Below, in pieces: positions 46,015 through 55,725 of a DNA stretch of 64,000 nt (positions within the stretch are counted from its first letter, which is position 1; every line of letters starts with the position of its first letter). The notes below the pieces were generated by a model, which was not told the DNA's origin, ran no database searches, and saw only the letters and a program-made list of their open reading frames with translations. A program made the position numbers and the translations under genes. The DNA is from Gordonia bronchialis DSM 43247 (GTDB taxonomy: Bacteria > Actinomycetota > Actinomycetes > Mycobacteriales > Mycobacteriaceae): positions 2,852,001 to 2,916,000 of the forward strand of contig NC_013441.1 in the NCBI RefSeq assembly GCF_000024785.1, read 5' to 3'.

Positions 46015-47749
46015 TCAGCTGAGGGAGAAGCGGCGCTCGGCGAAGTCGTACAGCCGCCGCCAGAACAGGCGGTTGAGACCGACGACGAAGATGCTCATCA
46101 CGGTCACCCCGACCAGGGTGCGGCGAAGTCGCCCTGCGCCGTGGACTGGGCGATGTAGGCACCGAGCCCGGTGGCGGTGAGGGTGTGACTGCCGTACGAG
46201 ACCACTTCGGCCACGATGGAGGCGTTCCAGGCGCCGCCGGCCGCGGTGATGCCGCCGGTGACCCAGGAGGCGAAGATGGCCGGTCCGTAGAGGTAGCGCC
46301 ACCTGTGAAAACGGTTGAGCCGCAGGTTGACAGCCGCTTCGCGGAGGTCGTTGGGGATGGCAGCGGCGCCCGCGATGACGTTGAACAGGATGTACCACTG
46401 GGCGCCGAGCGCCATCAGGACGATGCCACCGAGATTCAGGCTGACGCCGGTATGGATCAGCAGGAGCGTGAGGAACGGGAACAGGAAATTCGCCGGGAAA
46501 CTGGCCAGCACCTGCACGACCGGTTGCGCGAAGCGGGTCACCTTGGGGCTCAACCCGATCCACACCCCGATCGGCACCCAGACGACCGTGCCGACGACGA
46601 GCACCACCACGACCCGGGCAAAGGTGGCCAGCCCCAGACCGGCGGCGACGACGAACTGGTCCAGCCCGGTGTTGTCGTCGATGTAGGTGAGCATCCGAAC
46701 GAGTCCGAGGACGATCAAGCCCGTCACGATCACCGCGAAGGCGATGTCACCGGCCCGGCGGCGCACCTGATTGACCCGGAGCGGACGGTCGGCACGCCCC
46801 AGGGGTCGGGTCACACGGTCCAGCCCGGCGCCGACGGGACGCAGGGCACGCCCGACGACGGCGGGGACCACCGACCGACGTAACAGGTCGAGGACGACGC
46901 TGCGCTGTTGGTCGACGGTCACGGTGTCGCCGGCACGGAATCGCTCCGCCCACGCGGTCAGCGGCCGCCAGAAGAGGAAGTTGACGCCGACGACCATCAC
47001 GATCATCACCACGATCGCCAGCAGCAAACGCCCGATCTGCTGGTTGGCCGAGGCGGCCGCCACGTAGGAACCGATGCCGGGTAGTGCGTAGACGTGATTG
47101 TTCACGGTGATCACCTCCGAGGCGATCAGGAAGAACCAGCCACCACCGAAACTCATCATCCCGTTCCAGACCAGCGGCATGGTTCCGTTGGGCACGTCGA
47201 GCTTCCAGAACCGTTGCCACTTCGTCAGTCTCAGCAACCGCGCGGCCTCGTCCAGATCACGGGGCTGGGTGATCAGGGACTGGTAGAACGCGAACGTCAT
47301 GTCCCAGACCTGGCTGGTGAAGATCGCGAAGATCGCTGCGCATTCGACGCCCAGCGCCGTGCCGGGGAACAGCATCAGCCACACCGACAGCGTGATGGAC
47401 AGGAAACCGAGCACCGGGACCGACTGGAGCACGTCGAGGGTGGGCAGCATGATCTTCTCGGCACGCCGCAGCCGGGCCGCGGCCGTTGCGTAGACGAAGT
47501 GAAGATCGTCGAGGCGGCGAGCGCGACGAACATGCGCAGCAATGAGCGCGCCGCGTAGTACGGCAGGTTCGCCGGATCGGTGGAAACCGTCGAGGGGGCG
47601 GTGACCCGATCGAACGGTTCGGTGATGCCGTGTGAGAGGCGGACGATCAGCCAGAAGATCACCGCGACGGCGAGCAGCACGAGCACGTCGGCGCCGAGGT
47701 GACTGCGGCCTCGTAGCGAGGCATCTTGGCCGGTGAAAGGGCGCAGCAA
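46015..47749 (-). pseudogene. ABC transporter permease, two fused permease domains, two frameshifts
   Basis: Two BPD_transp_1 domains in one polypeptide, about 578 residues when repaired. Part 1: LLRPFTGQDASLRGR...SLLRMFVALAASTIFT. A lost C near 47500 shifts to FVYATAAARLRRAEKIML... DEAARLLRLTKWQRFWKLDV, domain 2 (DLREAAVNLRLNRFHRWRYL) and ...QSTAQGDFAA. A lost base near 46116 shifts again to TLVGVTVMSIFVVGLNRLFW...RRFSLS. Both EAA loops are visible. TTG 47749 is a tentative start. Confidence 0.85.
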
Positions 47750-47801
47750 AGCCTTCAGGGTTCTCCTGAAGATCGCGAAGCAGAACCCGCGCCGTCAAAA
47801 C

Positions 47802-47882
47802 CTAGGGAATCAGTACCTGGTGAATCAGCGCGGTGGGAGGCGGGACGAACAGCCGACCGGGACTGACGGGGTCGGAACTCAT
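47802..47882 (-). CDS. 26-residue leader-like ORF before the ABC permease
   Basis: MSSDPVSPGRLFVPPPTALI then HQVLIP and TAG, preceded by a strong AAGGAGG 9 bases from the ATG, 53 bases upstream of the permease. Translation is plausible. A PPP run could stall ribosomes, so it may be an attenuating leader. No similarity is recognised. Confidence 0.45.
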   Translation of the reverse strand: MSSDPVSPGRLFVPPPTALIHQVLIP

Positions 47883-47985
47883 GGCTGTTCACCTCCTTGC
47901 GTCGACGGACTGACGGCTGACATCAGGCAGCATAATCAACATTCAATGGCTTGCGCAAACATCAGATTGTTCCGATGATGGAGCG

Positions 47986-48384
47986 ATGGAGCCTCCCCCA
48001 TCGTCCCGACCTGTCACCGAGGCGCAACTGACGGCGGCTGCTGCCACCTTCGACATGTTGTCGGCCCCGAACCGGCTTCATCTCGTCTGGTTGCTCGCGA
48101 CCGGCGAGTTCGATGTGTCCACCCTGGCCGAGCTGTCCGGATCGAATGTGCCGGCCGCCAGTCAGCACCTGGCGAAGCTGCGTGCCGCCGGAATCGTCAC
48201 GGCCAGACGCGACGGGCGACGTCAGCTCTACCGGGTGGAGGACCCGCACATCGTGACCGTCATCGAGCAGATGTTCTCCCACATCGCTCCGGACGGAACT
48301 CTCGCCGACTCGGCTGACCGGCGCCGTCCCCCGCGGCTGCCGCGATTCGAGCGGGCACTGTCGGCCGACAGATCATCGCGCTGA
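47986..48384 (+). CDS. ArsR-family regulator, divergent from the ABC importer
   Basis: 132 residues. HTH ELSGSNVPAASQHLAKLRAA, DNA wing GIVTARRDGRRQLYRVED; FDMLSAPNRLHLVWLLATGE is the classic ArsR first half. There are no CxC metal cysteines, so if it senses metal, His/Asp sites must do it. The divergent gap contains TTGCGCAA (8-bp palindrome) between CAACATTCAATG and CATCAGATTG. It probably represses the ABC operon. Confidence 0.88.
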   Translation: MEPPPSSRPVTEAQLTAAAATFDMLSAPNRLHLVWLLATGEFDVSTLAELSGSNVPAASQHLAKLRAAGIVTARRDGRRQLYRVEDPHIVTVIEQMFSHIAPDGTLADSADRRRPPRLPRFERALSADRSSR

Positions 48385-48406
48385 CCCCACGCGGGGGCCG
48401 GACCGC

Positions 48407-49159
48407 TCAGGACGTCAGCTGCCAGGCCACCGCGGCACCGATCGCGCCGATCGCGTTGAGCGACCAGTGCAGCGCGATCGGGGCCAACAGGCTCGTCGTG
48501 CGGTCGCGCAGCCACCCGAGGATCAGGCCGGCCGCGGCTGTGGCGATCACGGCGCCGAGCACGCCCGCGACCTGCCCCGGAATACCGGAACCGAGGATCT
48601 GGGTGAGTCCCTCGTTGCCCGCGGTGAGCCCCAATGAGGTTGCAATGTGCCAGCATCCGAAGAGCACTGCACCGATGATCAGGGTCGGCCATCGGCCGAA
48701 CAGCTCACCCAGGGTCCCCTGGAGGACTCCGCGGAAGGCGATCTCCTCGGGCAGCACGGTTTGCAGTGGGATCAGCACGAAGGCGGCGAGCATCGCCTCC
48801 GACGTGTCGTTGTACCGATCCGACAGGAACAGTTCGCGCGTGGCGGGTATGGCCACCGCAGCGGTCACGATGACCGCGACCACCACCACAGCACCGACCG
48901 CGAACGGCACTCCTGCCCGCAACTCCCCCGGACTGAGGCCCATACTGCGCCAACGTAACCCGGCCCATCGCGCCAGCACGAGCAGAACCACTGCCATCAC
49001 CGGCACTGCCGCCAACTCGATGTTCGCATCGGTGAAGTGCGCGACATAGTTGGTGATCGCGAGGATCGCGACGACGACTGCGAGCAACGCCACCATGCGC
49101 CGATGATGATGAGGTGCGGTCCTCGTCTCGGCGAGGTCGTCGGTCGGTGGCACGCTCAC
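48407..49159 (-). CDS. CPBP-family intramembrane metalloprotease
   Basis: 250 residues, about eight hydrophobic segments. The CPBP/Abi motifs are present in order: EEIAFRGVL (catalytic Glu pair and Arg), FGCWHIATS (His) and ALHWSLNAIG (His, Asn). Substrate unknown. GTG start overlaps the TetR stop (GTGA), making it the last gene of the ABC-2 operon. Confidence 0.92.
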   Translation of the reverse strand: MSVPPTDDLAETRTAPHHHRRMVALLAVVVAILAITNYVAHFTDANIELAAVPVMAVVLLVLARWAGLRWRSMGLSPGELRAGVPFAVGAVVVVAVIVTAAVAIPATRELFLSDRYNDTSEAMLAAFVLIPLQTVLPEEIAFRGVLQGTLGELFGRWPTLIIGAVLFGCWHIATSLGLTAGNEGLTQILGSGIPGQVAGVLGAVIATAAAGLILGWLRDRTTSLLAPIALHWSLNAIGAIGAAVAWQLTS

Positions 49160-49752
49160 AAGTGTGCCGTGCCCCGCAGATAACTGTCGATCACGGGGCC
49201 CACACGCGCGGCGATCTCGTCCGGGGTGGCGTCGGCCAGAGCCGGCACCTGCAAGATGTAGCGGGATATCCCGAGCCCGACGAGGACCGTGCCGATCAGG
49301 GCGAGCCGCCGTTCACGGTCGTCGGGCGCCACCTGATCTCCGAGCGCGATCGTGACCATGGCGATGTGCGCGTCGCGCAACCGCGCGGCGACCCCATCGT
49401 GGGACAACGAGATCCGCAGCATGGCCAGCAGGTGATTGCGTACGGTCGGCTGTTCGGTCCACACCGTGAGCACACGCCGGATGAATTCGGTACCCACACT
49501 CCCCTCGTCGGCGTCGATCCCGGCGAAGTACGTGGCCATGTCGATGTCGGGTTTCAACGCCTCGACAAGCAGGTTGTCCTTGGTTCCGAAGTAGTGATGG
49601 ACAAGGGCCGGATCGACGCCGGCATCACTCGCGATGGCGCGAATCGTGGTGCGCTCGAATCCCTTCGCCGAGAACATCTCCCGCGAGCTGGACAGGATCG
49701 CTGCGCGTTTGTCGACATCACGGCCGACGGGCCGGCCTCTGCTGCGGACCAT
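49156..49752 (-). CDS. TetR-family repressor of the ABC-2 operon
   Basis: 198 residues. HTH TTIRAIASDAGVDPALVHHY(F) after MFSAKGFERT, and a TetR_C domain typical of regulators of drug exporters. ATG 49752, one base after the ATPase gene stop. It is encoded inside the exporter operon, and a palindrome at 52571-52584 upstream of the first gene is its likely site. Confidence 0.92.
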   Translation of the reverse strand: MVRSRGRPVGRDVDKRAAILSSSREMFSAKGFERTTIRAIASDAGVDPALVHHYFGTKDNLLVEALKPDIDMATYFAGIDADEGSVGTEFIRRVLTVWTEQPTVRNHLLAMLRISLSHDGVAARLRDAHIAMVTIALGDQVAPDDRERRLALIGTVLVGLGISRYILQVPALADATPDEIAARVGPVIDSYLRGTAHL

Positions 49753-49753
49753 C

Positions 49754-50650
49754 TCAGTCCGACCGCCGTGCCAGAACCAGCATCTTCTCCTCGATGGTGG
49801 CGGGCACACTCGTGATGGTCGCATCCATACCGGCGTCGACGAGCACGCGACGGACCCGGTCCGGTTCGGTGTCGGCCACGCGGATCGCCCGCCCGTCGAG
49901 GATCACCGGGACATCGGCGTCGTTCAGAACACGGAATGCGCCGGCCCAGTCCGCGGTGCGCACAGCGACGGCCGTGGTGTCCCCCACCACATCACGTTCG
50001 CTGCCTTGGGCCACCAGCCGCCCACTCGACATCAGCAACAAGCGGTCGCATTGCTGTGCCTCTTCCATGTAGTGGGTGGTGACCAACACGCCCACGCCTT
50101 GTTTGGATTGCTCGCGGATGGTGTCCCACAGGGAGGCACGGGCCAGCGCGTCCACTCCCGAAGTGGGCTCGTCGAGCAACAGAACCTCAGGCTTGTGGGC
50201 GAGCGCCACCGCGAAGGCGACCTGCCGCTGCACACCCAGCGAGAGATCACCGACCAGGGTGTCGGCCACCGCGTCGAACTCGGCCGGCGGCTCGGTTCGC
50301 GCAAGGCCATACGCACGTCCGCTGAACTCGAGGTTCTCCCGGACCGTCAGATCACGCCACAAACCCAGGCCCTGCGGGACGTAACCCATGCGTGCTCGGC
50401 GCTTCTGATCCGGTGGGCCGCCGAGCATTTCGACGGCGCCCTCGGTGGTCTGGAGCAGACCGAGAAGCATGCGCATCAGGGTTGTCTTCCCCGCGCCGTT
50501 GGCGCCGAGCAGACCCACGACCTCGCCCGCGGCCACCGACATGGTGACGTCGTCGACGGCGGTGAAGTCACCGAACCTCCGTGTCACGCCCGCGGCGCGC
50601 AGGACCGCCCCGGCCAGGCTTCCCTGGTCGCTGCGCCCACCGGGAGTCAT
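49754..50650 (-). CDS. ABC transporter ATPase (exporter)
   Basis: 298 residues. Walker A LLGANGAGKTTL, signature LSLGVQRQVAFAVAL, Walker B VLLLDEPTSGVD and H-loop VLVTTHYMEEA. The signature LSLGV departs from LSGGQ. Start ATG 50650 overlaps the next ATPase stop (ATGA). It pairs with the second ATPase and the ABC-2 permease as a YhiH/YbhF-like exporter split into two genes. Confidence 0.92.
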   Translation of the reverse strand: MTPGGRSDQGSLAGAVLRAAGVTRRFGDFTAVDDVTMSVAAGEVVGLLGANGAGKTTLMRMLLGLLQTTEGAVEMLGGPPDQKRRARMGYVPQGLGLWRDLTVRENLEFSGRAYGLARTEPPAEFDAVADTLVGDLSLGVQRQVAFAVALAHKPEVLLLDEPTSGVDALARASLWDTIREQSKQGVGVLVTTHYMEEAQQCDRLLLMSSGRLVAQGSERDVVGDTTAVAVRTADWAGAFRVLNDADVPVILDGRAIRVADTEPDRVRRVLVDAGMDATITSVPATIEEKMLVLARRSD

Positions 50651-51480
50651 TGCGGCACTCCCGATCTGCGTTCGAGCGAGGCCGCTATGACAATATCCTC
50701 GAGGTCGGGCTGGAGCGGCTCGGCATCCGGCGGCGGATCGCCTTCCGGCCAGTACTCGTGCCGGCGTCGCCCTCGACGCCACGACCACTCCGGACGGACC
50801 GCCGTATCCCCTACGGTCACCACCCCGCGAAAGCCCTCGCGCACATCGTCGTACGATCCCTGGACCAGCACGTGACCCGCATCGAGCACCACGAGGTGGC
50901 CGCTGCGTTCGGCCTCGTCGAGATAGGTCGTCGACATCAGCACGGCTGCGCCCTCGGCCGCGGTCTCGGAGATCATGCGCCACAGATCGATTCGACTCAC
51001 CGGATCAACACCGGTGCTCGGTTCGTCGAGCAGGAGGAGTCGCGGTTTGTGCAGCATCGCCATCGCTGCACCCAGTTTGCGTCGCATCCCGCCCGACAGT
51101 GCGGACGCGAGCCGGTCGACGGCCACCTGCAGCCCCGCGCGACGGATCACCTCGTCACGACGGCGGTCGAGGAGGTCGCCGGACAGACCGTACATTCCAC
51201 CGACGAAATCCAGATTCTGCCGCACGGTCAGCGCCGCCCAACTACCCGGTCCCGCCGGCAGGAAGCCCATGTCCGCCTTCCCCGGCGCGCGCACCTCACC
51301 GGAATCGGTGGACACCTCCCGCGCGAGAGCACGCAGCAGCGTCGACTTGCCTGCGCCGTCGCCGCCGACCACCGCGACGACCTCGCCGGCCGGGAGATCC
51401 ACGGTCACATTGTCGAGCGCGACACGCTCCCCATGGCGAACGGTGATGTCACGAACCCCGAACGCGGCCCCGTCGCTCAT
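50647..51480 (-). CDS. ABC transporter ATPase (exporter), second subunit
   Basis: 277 residues. Walker A VVGGDGAGKSTL, signature LSGGMRRKLGAAMAM, Walker B LLLLDEPSTGVDP, H-loop VLMSTTYLDEA (His replaced by Tyr). The Asp in the A loop and the missing H-loop His suggest one degenerate ATP site, as in heterodimeric exporters. ATG 51480 overlaps the permease stop. Confidence 0.9.
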   Translation of the reverse strand: MSDGAAFGVRDITVRHGERVALDNVTVDLPAGEVVAVVGGDGAGKSTLLRALAREVSTDSGEVRAPGKADMGFLPAGPGSWAALTVRQNLDFVGGMYGLSGDLLDRRRDEVIRRAGLQVAVDRLASALSGGMRRKLGAAMAMLHKPRLLLLDEPSTGVDPVSRIDLWRMISETAAEGAAVLMSTTYLDEAERSGHLVVLDAGHVLVQGSYDDVREGFRGVVTVGDTAVRPEWSWRRGRRRHEYWPEGDPPPDAEPLQPDLEDIVIAASLERRSGVPQ

Positions 51481-52538
51481 CGTGAGTCCCCGTCGGCAGT
51501 GGCGCCGTCGGTCGACGCCGGGATGGTGGCCCGGATGTTCGGCGCGAGGTCCCGGCGGAACCGCAGGGTGGCCCCGGTGAACACCACGACCGCCATCACG
51601 GCCAGGATGAGCAACGGTAGCCAGAGCGATTCGATCGGCGCGTCGCGCAGCATCACGCCCTGCGAGATCATCGTGAAATAGGTCAGCGGCAGCAGATAGC
51701 CGATCCATCTGACTCCGGCGGCCATCGCGTCCAACGGAAAGATCATGCCGGACAACAGGATCTGTGGGAGCAGGAACATGAAAGCGGTCTGGATCGCCTG
51801 CCCGGTGGTCTGCGAGATCGTCGAGATCAGCACGCCGAGGCCGAGCACCACGAACAGGAAGATCGCGGCGCCGAGTGCAAAGGTGGCGACATTCCCCGCG
51901 AACGGGACGCCGAAGAGGACCATGCCGAGGACCGTGACGATCAGCATGTCGAGCGCGGCGAGCAAGAAGTAGGGGGCGATCTTCCCGAGGATGACCTGGC
52001 TGGGTTTGATCGGCATCACGGCGAGTTGTTCCAGGGTGCCGGCCTCACGTTCACGGACCAGACCAATGCTGGTGATGATCGTGCCGATGAAGGTGAGGAT
52101 CAAGCCGATGATCGCCGGCACCATCACCCAGGACGTCTTGAGGTCGGGGTTGAACAGCACGTCGGTCGTGATCTTGCCGTCCATCTTGTTGAGGATCCCG
52201 ACGATCGATTGCGCGGCAAAGAGATTCGAGCCGTCCACGAGCGCGGTGGGCGGTTGGGTGCCGGTGACGATGGCAACGTCGACCTTGTTCTCCCGCAACA
52301 TGTCCGTGGCGTCGGCCCGGTCGCCGTCGGTGACGGTGGTGACACCGAAGAAGTCGGGCAATCCTGAAGCCACCTGCGCCGCTTGGGGTCCCACCACGGC
52401 GGCCTTGACCGAGTCGACGTAGAAGTTGGCGGCATACCCGAAGATGACCAGGAGAAGGAGCGGCATGACGATGAGCATCGCCAGGGTGCGCCGATCTCGA
52501 AGAAGCTCGCGGAATTCCTTGACGATCATCGCTCGCAT
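51477..52538 (-). CDS. ABC-2 type permease (YhhJ/YbhS-like)
   Basis: 353 residues. TM1 in LAMLIVMPLLLLVIFGYAAN, a large extracytoplasmic loop of about 150 residues, then five helices with GLVREREAGTLEQLAVMPIK (coupling helix) and LLSGMIFPLDAMAAGVRWIG. Exports an unknown compound with the two ATPases downstream. ATG at 52538 (MRAMIVKEFRELLRDRRTL). Confidence 0.93.
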   Translation of the reverse strand: MRAMIVKEFRELLRDRRTLAMLIVMPLLLLVIFGYAANFYVDSVKAAVVGPQAAQVASGLPDFFGVTTVTDGDRADATDMLRENKVDVAIVTGTQPPTALVDGSNLFAAQSIVGILNKMDGKITTDVLFNPDLKTSWVMVPAIIGLILTFIGTIITSIGLVREREAGTLEQLAVMPIKPSQVILGKIAPYFLLAALDMLIVTVLGMVLFGVPFAGNVATFALGAAIFLFVVLGLGVLISTISQTTGQAIQTAFMFLLPQILLSGMIFPLDAMAAGVRWIGYLLPLTYFTMISQGVMLRDAPIESLWLPLLILAVMAVVVFTGATLRFRRDLAPNIRATIPASTDGATADGDSR

Positions 52539-52570
52539 GGTCCGATGCTAAAACTTCGGTTCGACCAGGG

Positions 52571-52584
52571 TCAACAGTTGTTGA
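52571..52584. promoter_or_regulatory. TCAACA-GT-TGTTGA dyad before the exporter operon
   Basis: Perfect 6-bp arms around GT, 33 bases upstream of the permease ATG. Likely operator for the operon's own TetR protein. Confidence 0.65.
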
Positions 52585-52654
52585 ATTTTGTTCATCTGGC
52601 TGCCCGCAGGTGGGCGCCACCCGATCCGCCGGGGCGGTGGCACACAATGGTGCC

Positions 52655-53638
52655 GTGGCCGCTGCTCCCGGAATCGCCGAACGACTCGAACGTGTACAGG
52701 TGCCGCTCTACCTGGGGGCCATCGTGGTGGGCGTGCTCGTCGGACTGTCGACTCCCCGATTCGCCGAATCGCTGGACCTCGCCGTCACGCCCGTGCTGGC
52801 GGCGCTGCTTTTTGTCACCTTCCTGCAGATTCCCATTGCAGATCTGGGGAAATCTTTGCGCGACGTGAGATTTCTCGGCGCGATCGCGGTGGTGAACTTC
52901 GTCGTGGTCCCGCTGGTGATCGTGTGTCTGGCTCCATTTGTGCCCAATGACACCGCGATCCGGATCGGTGTGCTCCTGGTGCTGCTGTGCCCGTGCGTCG
53001 ACTACGTGGTGGTCTTCACCGGACTCGCCGGCGGATCGAGAATCCGGCTCCTGGCCGCCACCCCGCTGTTGCTGCTCGTCCAGATGATTCTCGCCCCGCT
53101 GCTACTCCTGGCCTTCCTGGGGCGGGAGGTGACCGAGGTGATCGAGCCGGGCCCCTTCCTGGAGGCCTTCGTGCTGCTCATCGGGATTCCGCTTGCCCTG
53201 GCCTGGGTGGTTCAGGCCTGGGCCGCCCGGACACGCGCGGGCCGTCGGTTCACCGCCGGCGCGGACACCACCATGGTGCCGCTGATGATGGCAGTTCTCG
53301 CGGTCGTCACGTGCTCACAGATCCCACGGGTGGAAGAGCGCCTGGGTGATCTGCTCGCGATCATCCCCGTGTACGTGGTGTTCCTGATCGTGATGGCGTT
53401 CGCGGGAGTTGTTGTCGGCCGGGGATTTCGGCTCGACGTCGCGTCGACGCGCGCGGTCACGTTCTCCGGGGCGACCCGCAACTCGCTGGTGGTTCTCCCT
53501 CTCGCACTGGCGCTGCCCGTCGGCTACGAGGCCGCAGCCGCGGCGATCGTCACACAAACCCTGGTGGAGTTGATTGGCATGGTCGCCTATGTCTGGGCGA
53601 TACCCCGCCTGGTTCCCGACCGTTCGAGGGCCATCTGA
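52655..53638 (+). CDS. ACR3/BASS-superfamily permease (arsenic-resistance type)
   Basis: 327 residues with about ten helices. Features: LAALLFVTFLQIPIADLGKS, VLLCPCVDYVVVFTGLAGG (conserved Cys region), VTFSGATRNSLVVLPLALAL and ALPVGYEAAAAAIVTQTLVE. It belongs to the short arsenite/bile-acid permease group rather than canonical ACR3. GTG 52655 is preferred; in-frame GTGs at 52637 and 52610 are possible. No ars genes adjoin, so the cargo is uncertain. Confidence 0.83.
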   Translation: MAAAPGIAERLERVQVPLYLGAIVVGVLVGLSTPRFAESLDLAVTPVLAALLFVTFLQIPIADLGKSLRDVRFLGAIAVVNFVVVPLVIVCLAPFVPNDTAIRIGVLLVLLCPCVDYVVVFTGLAGGSRIRLLAATPLLLLVQMILAPLLLLAFLGREVTEVIEPGPFLEAFVLLIGIPLALAWVVQAWAARTRAGRRFTAGADTTMVPLMMAVLAVVTCSQIPRVEERLGDLLAIIPVYVVFLIVMAFAGVVVGRGFRLDVASTRAVTFSGATRNSLVVLPLALALPVGYEAAAAAIVTQTLVELIGMVAYVWAIPRLVPDRSRAI

Positions 53639-53659
53639 CCGCGGCCGCTTGTGTAGGGC

Positions 53660-54394
53660 CTACTTGTGTGGGACGTCGGCGCTCAATCCGCCGTCCATGA
53701 CGAACTCCGCCCCGGTCGCATAGGACGATTCGTCGCTGGCGAGGAACACGATGAACGTCGACACCTCGCTGGACTCGGCGGCTCGGCCCAAGGGCACCTT
53801 GACCATGTCCTCCGGCAGTCCCTCGGTCATCGGGGTGCGGATGAGTCCGGGATGGATCGAGTTGACCCGGATGTTGTGGGGCGCCAGTTCCAGCGCGGCC
53901 GACTTCGCGAGGCCGCGGACACCCCACTTGGAGGCGACATACCCATGCGCCCAAGGGCTTCCGCGCAACCCCTCGACGGAGGAGACGTTGATGATCGACC
54001 CGCCACCGGCCTCGATCATCGGGTCGGCGACGGTCTGGATGCCGATGAACGTCCCGGTCAGGTTGACGTCGATGATCTGCCGCCACTTGTCGAGACGGAA
54101 CTTCTGCACCGTCGACCCGTTGACGATGCCGGCGTTGTTCACCAGCACGTTGACCTTGCCGAAGTCGTCGACCGCGGTGGCGACCGCGGCCTGCCAGTCC
54201 TCCGGTGAGGTGACATCGAGGTGGACGTAGCGTGCCACATCGCCGAGTTCGGCAGCCAGAGCCTTGCCCTCGTCGTCGAGGATGTCGCCGATCACGACCT
54301 TGGCTCCCTCGGCCACGAGGGCGCGAGCATGCTCGGCTCCCATCCCTCGAGAACCACCGGTGATCAGTGCGACCTTGTCGTCTACGCGTCCCAT
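53660..54394 (-). CDS. SDR-family hydroxysteroid dehydrogenase-like enzyme
   Basis: 244 residues, classical SDR: TGGSRGMGAEHARALVAEG (cofactor Gly-rich), NNAGIVN, catalytic Ser in INVSSVEGL and YVASK. NSIHPGLIRTPMTEGLPEDM and ASDESSYATGAEFVMDGG match the mycobacterial 3-alpha/20-beta-hydroxysteroid dehydrogenase group. D in GDILDDEG suggests NAD preference. Substrate on this host unknown. Confidence 0.9.
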   Translation of the reverse strand: MGRVDDKVALITGGSRGMGAEHARALVAEGAKVVIGDILDDEGKALAAELGDVARYVHLDVTSPEDWQAAVATAVDDFGKVNVLVNNAGIVNGSTVQKFRLDKWRQIIDVNLTGTFIGIQTVADPMIEAGGGSIINVSSVEGLRGSPWAHGYVASKWGVRGLAKSAALELAPHNIRVNSIHPGLIRTPMTEGLPEDMVKVPLGRAAESSEVSTFIVFLASDESSYATGAEFVMDGGLSADVPHK

Positions 54395-54543
54395 GGCGAG
54401 CAAGACTACAACGGTCAGAGCGAAATGAGAACACGTTCTACCGATCTGCGGGCGTTCATGCTCTACTGAGATGGACAGAAGTCCGGACACTTGTACATCT
54501 GACCTCGGGTTACTCCCCGAGTGGCACCAGGAGGCCCCATCTC

Positions 54544-55626
54544 ATGCCCGTGCGCGTCGCCCTCATCGGTACCGGCAATGCCGGCCGACTCGCCCTCCGC
54601 CAGCTGATCGAGGATCCGCGGTTCGAGCTCACCGCAGTCGGGGTGTCGACCGCAGAGAAGGCCGGACTCGATGCCGCGGCGCTCGCCGGGCTGGACTCCC
54701 CGACCGGCGTCGAGGCCATTGATGTCACCGGTGCCGACGGCCTCGACACCGTCCTCGCGTCCCGCCCGGACTGCGTCGTGTACTGCGCGATGGGCGACAC
54801 GCGACCCGTCGAGGCCTTCGACGACGTCCGTCGAATCCTGGCCGCCGGTATCGACGTGGTGGGCTCGGCGCCCGGCACCCTGCAGTTCCCGTGGGGAGTC
54901 ATGCCGGCGAAGGCGATCGCCAAACTCGAGGCCACCGCACGCGACAACGACGCGAGCATCTTCATCACCGGCGTCGATCCCGGCTTCGCCAACGATCTGA
55001 TCCCGTTCGCCTTCGCCGGGACCTGTCAGCGCATCGAGCAGATTCGCTGCATGGAGATCGCCGACTACGCGACCTACGACGGCGCCACCGTCATGTTCGA
55101 CGTGATGGGCTTCGGCAAACCCATCGACGAGACACCCATGCTGTTCCTGCCCGGTGTGCTCGGTCTCGCCTGGGGCACCACCATCCGTCAACTCGCCGCC
55201 GGCCTCGGCGTCGAGGTGGATGAGATCGATGAATCGCACGAGAGTTTCCCCGCGCCAGACGATTTCGAAATCGCTGCAGGCCGGATCGCGAAGGGTACCC
55301 GGGCGGCCGTGCGATTCGAGATCATCGGTAGGTCGGCCGGCCGGCCGGCCATCGTCATCGAACACGTCACCCGGCTCCGCGAAGATCTGTGCCCCGAGTG
55401 GGCACAACCCGCACAACCGGGCGGTTGCTACCGGGTGGAGATCACCGGCGAACCGAACTACCGCATCGACATCTGCCCGACGAGCGAGCGTGGCGATCAC
55501 AATCACGCCGCGATCGTCGCTGCCGCCGGACGCATCGTGAACGCGATCCCGGCGGTGGTCGACGGCCCGGCCGGTATCCGGACGACACTCGACCTGCCGT
55601 TGGTCACCGGACGCTACAGCGGCTGA
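54544..55626 (+). CDS. DapB-like NAD(P)-dependent dehydrogenase
   Basis: 360 residues. Rossmann start RVALIGTGNAGRLALRQLIE, then DVVGSAPGTLQFPWG and ITGVDPGFANDLIPFAFAGT. This is the actinobacterial family annotated as dihydrodipicolinate reductase N-terminal domain or NAD(P)H-dependent amine dehydrogenase; lysine biosynthesis is not implied. ATG at 54544. Substrate unknown. Divergent from the SDR gene by 149 bases. Confidence 0.87.
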   Translation: MPVRVALIGTGNAGRLALRQLIEDPRFELTAVGVSTAEKAGLDAAALAGLDSPTGVEAIDVTGADGLDTVLASRPDCVVYCAMGDTRPVEAFDDVRRILAAGIDVVGSAPGTLQFPWGVMPAKAIAKLEATARDNDASIFITGVDPGFANDLIPFAFAGTCQRIEQIRCMEIADYATYDGATVMFDVMGFGKPIDETPMLFLPGVLGLAWGTTIRQLAAGLGVEVDEIDESHESFPAPDDFEIAAGRIAKGTRAAVRFEIIGRSAGRPAIVIEHVTRLREDLCPEWAQPAQPGGCYRVEITGEPNYRIDICPTSERGDHNHAAIVAAAGRIVNAIPAVVDGPAGIRTTLDLPLVTGRYSG

Positions 55627-55725
55627 TCCCGCGTTGATCGTGCGTGGAGAACACGGTCACTGTGCACGAGGCGCGCAGCGCAATGCACGATGAACGAGTT
55701 CGCCTGCCCGGTCGATGGTTTCGGG

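Noticed and set aside
45364..46158. Plus-strand ORF opposite the ABC ATPase
   Set aside because: Shadow frame; the minus strand has Walker A, signature and Walker B motifs.
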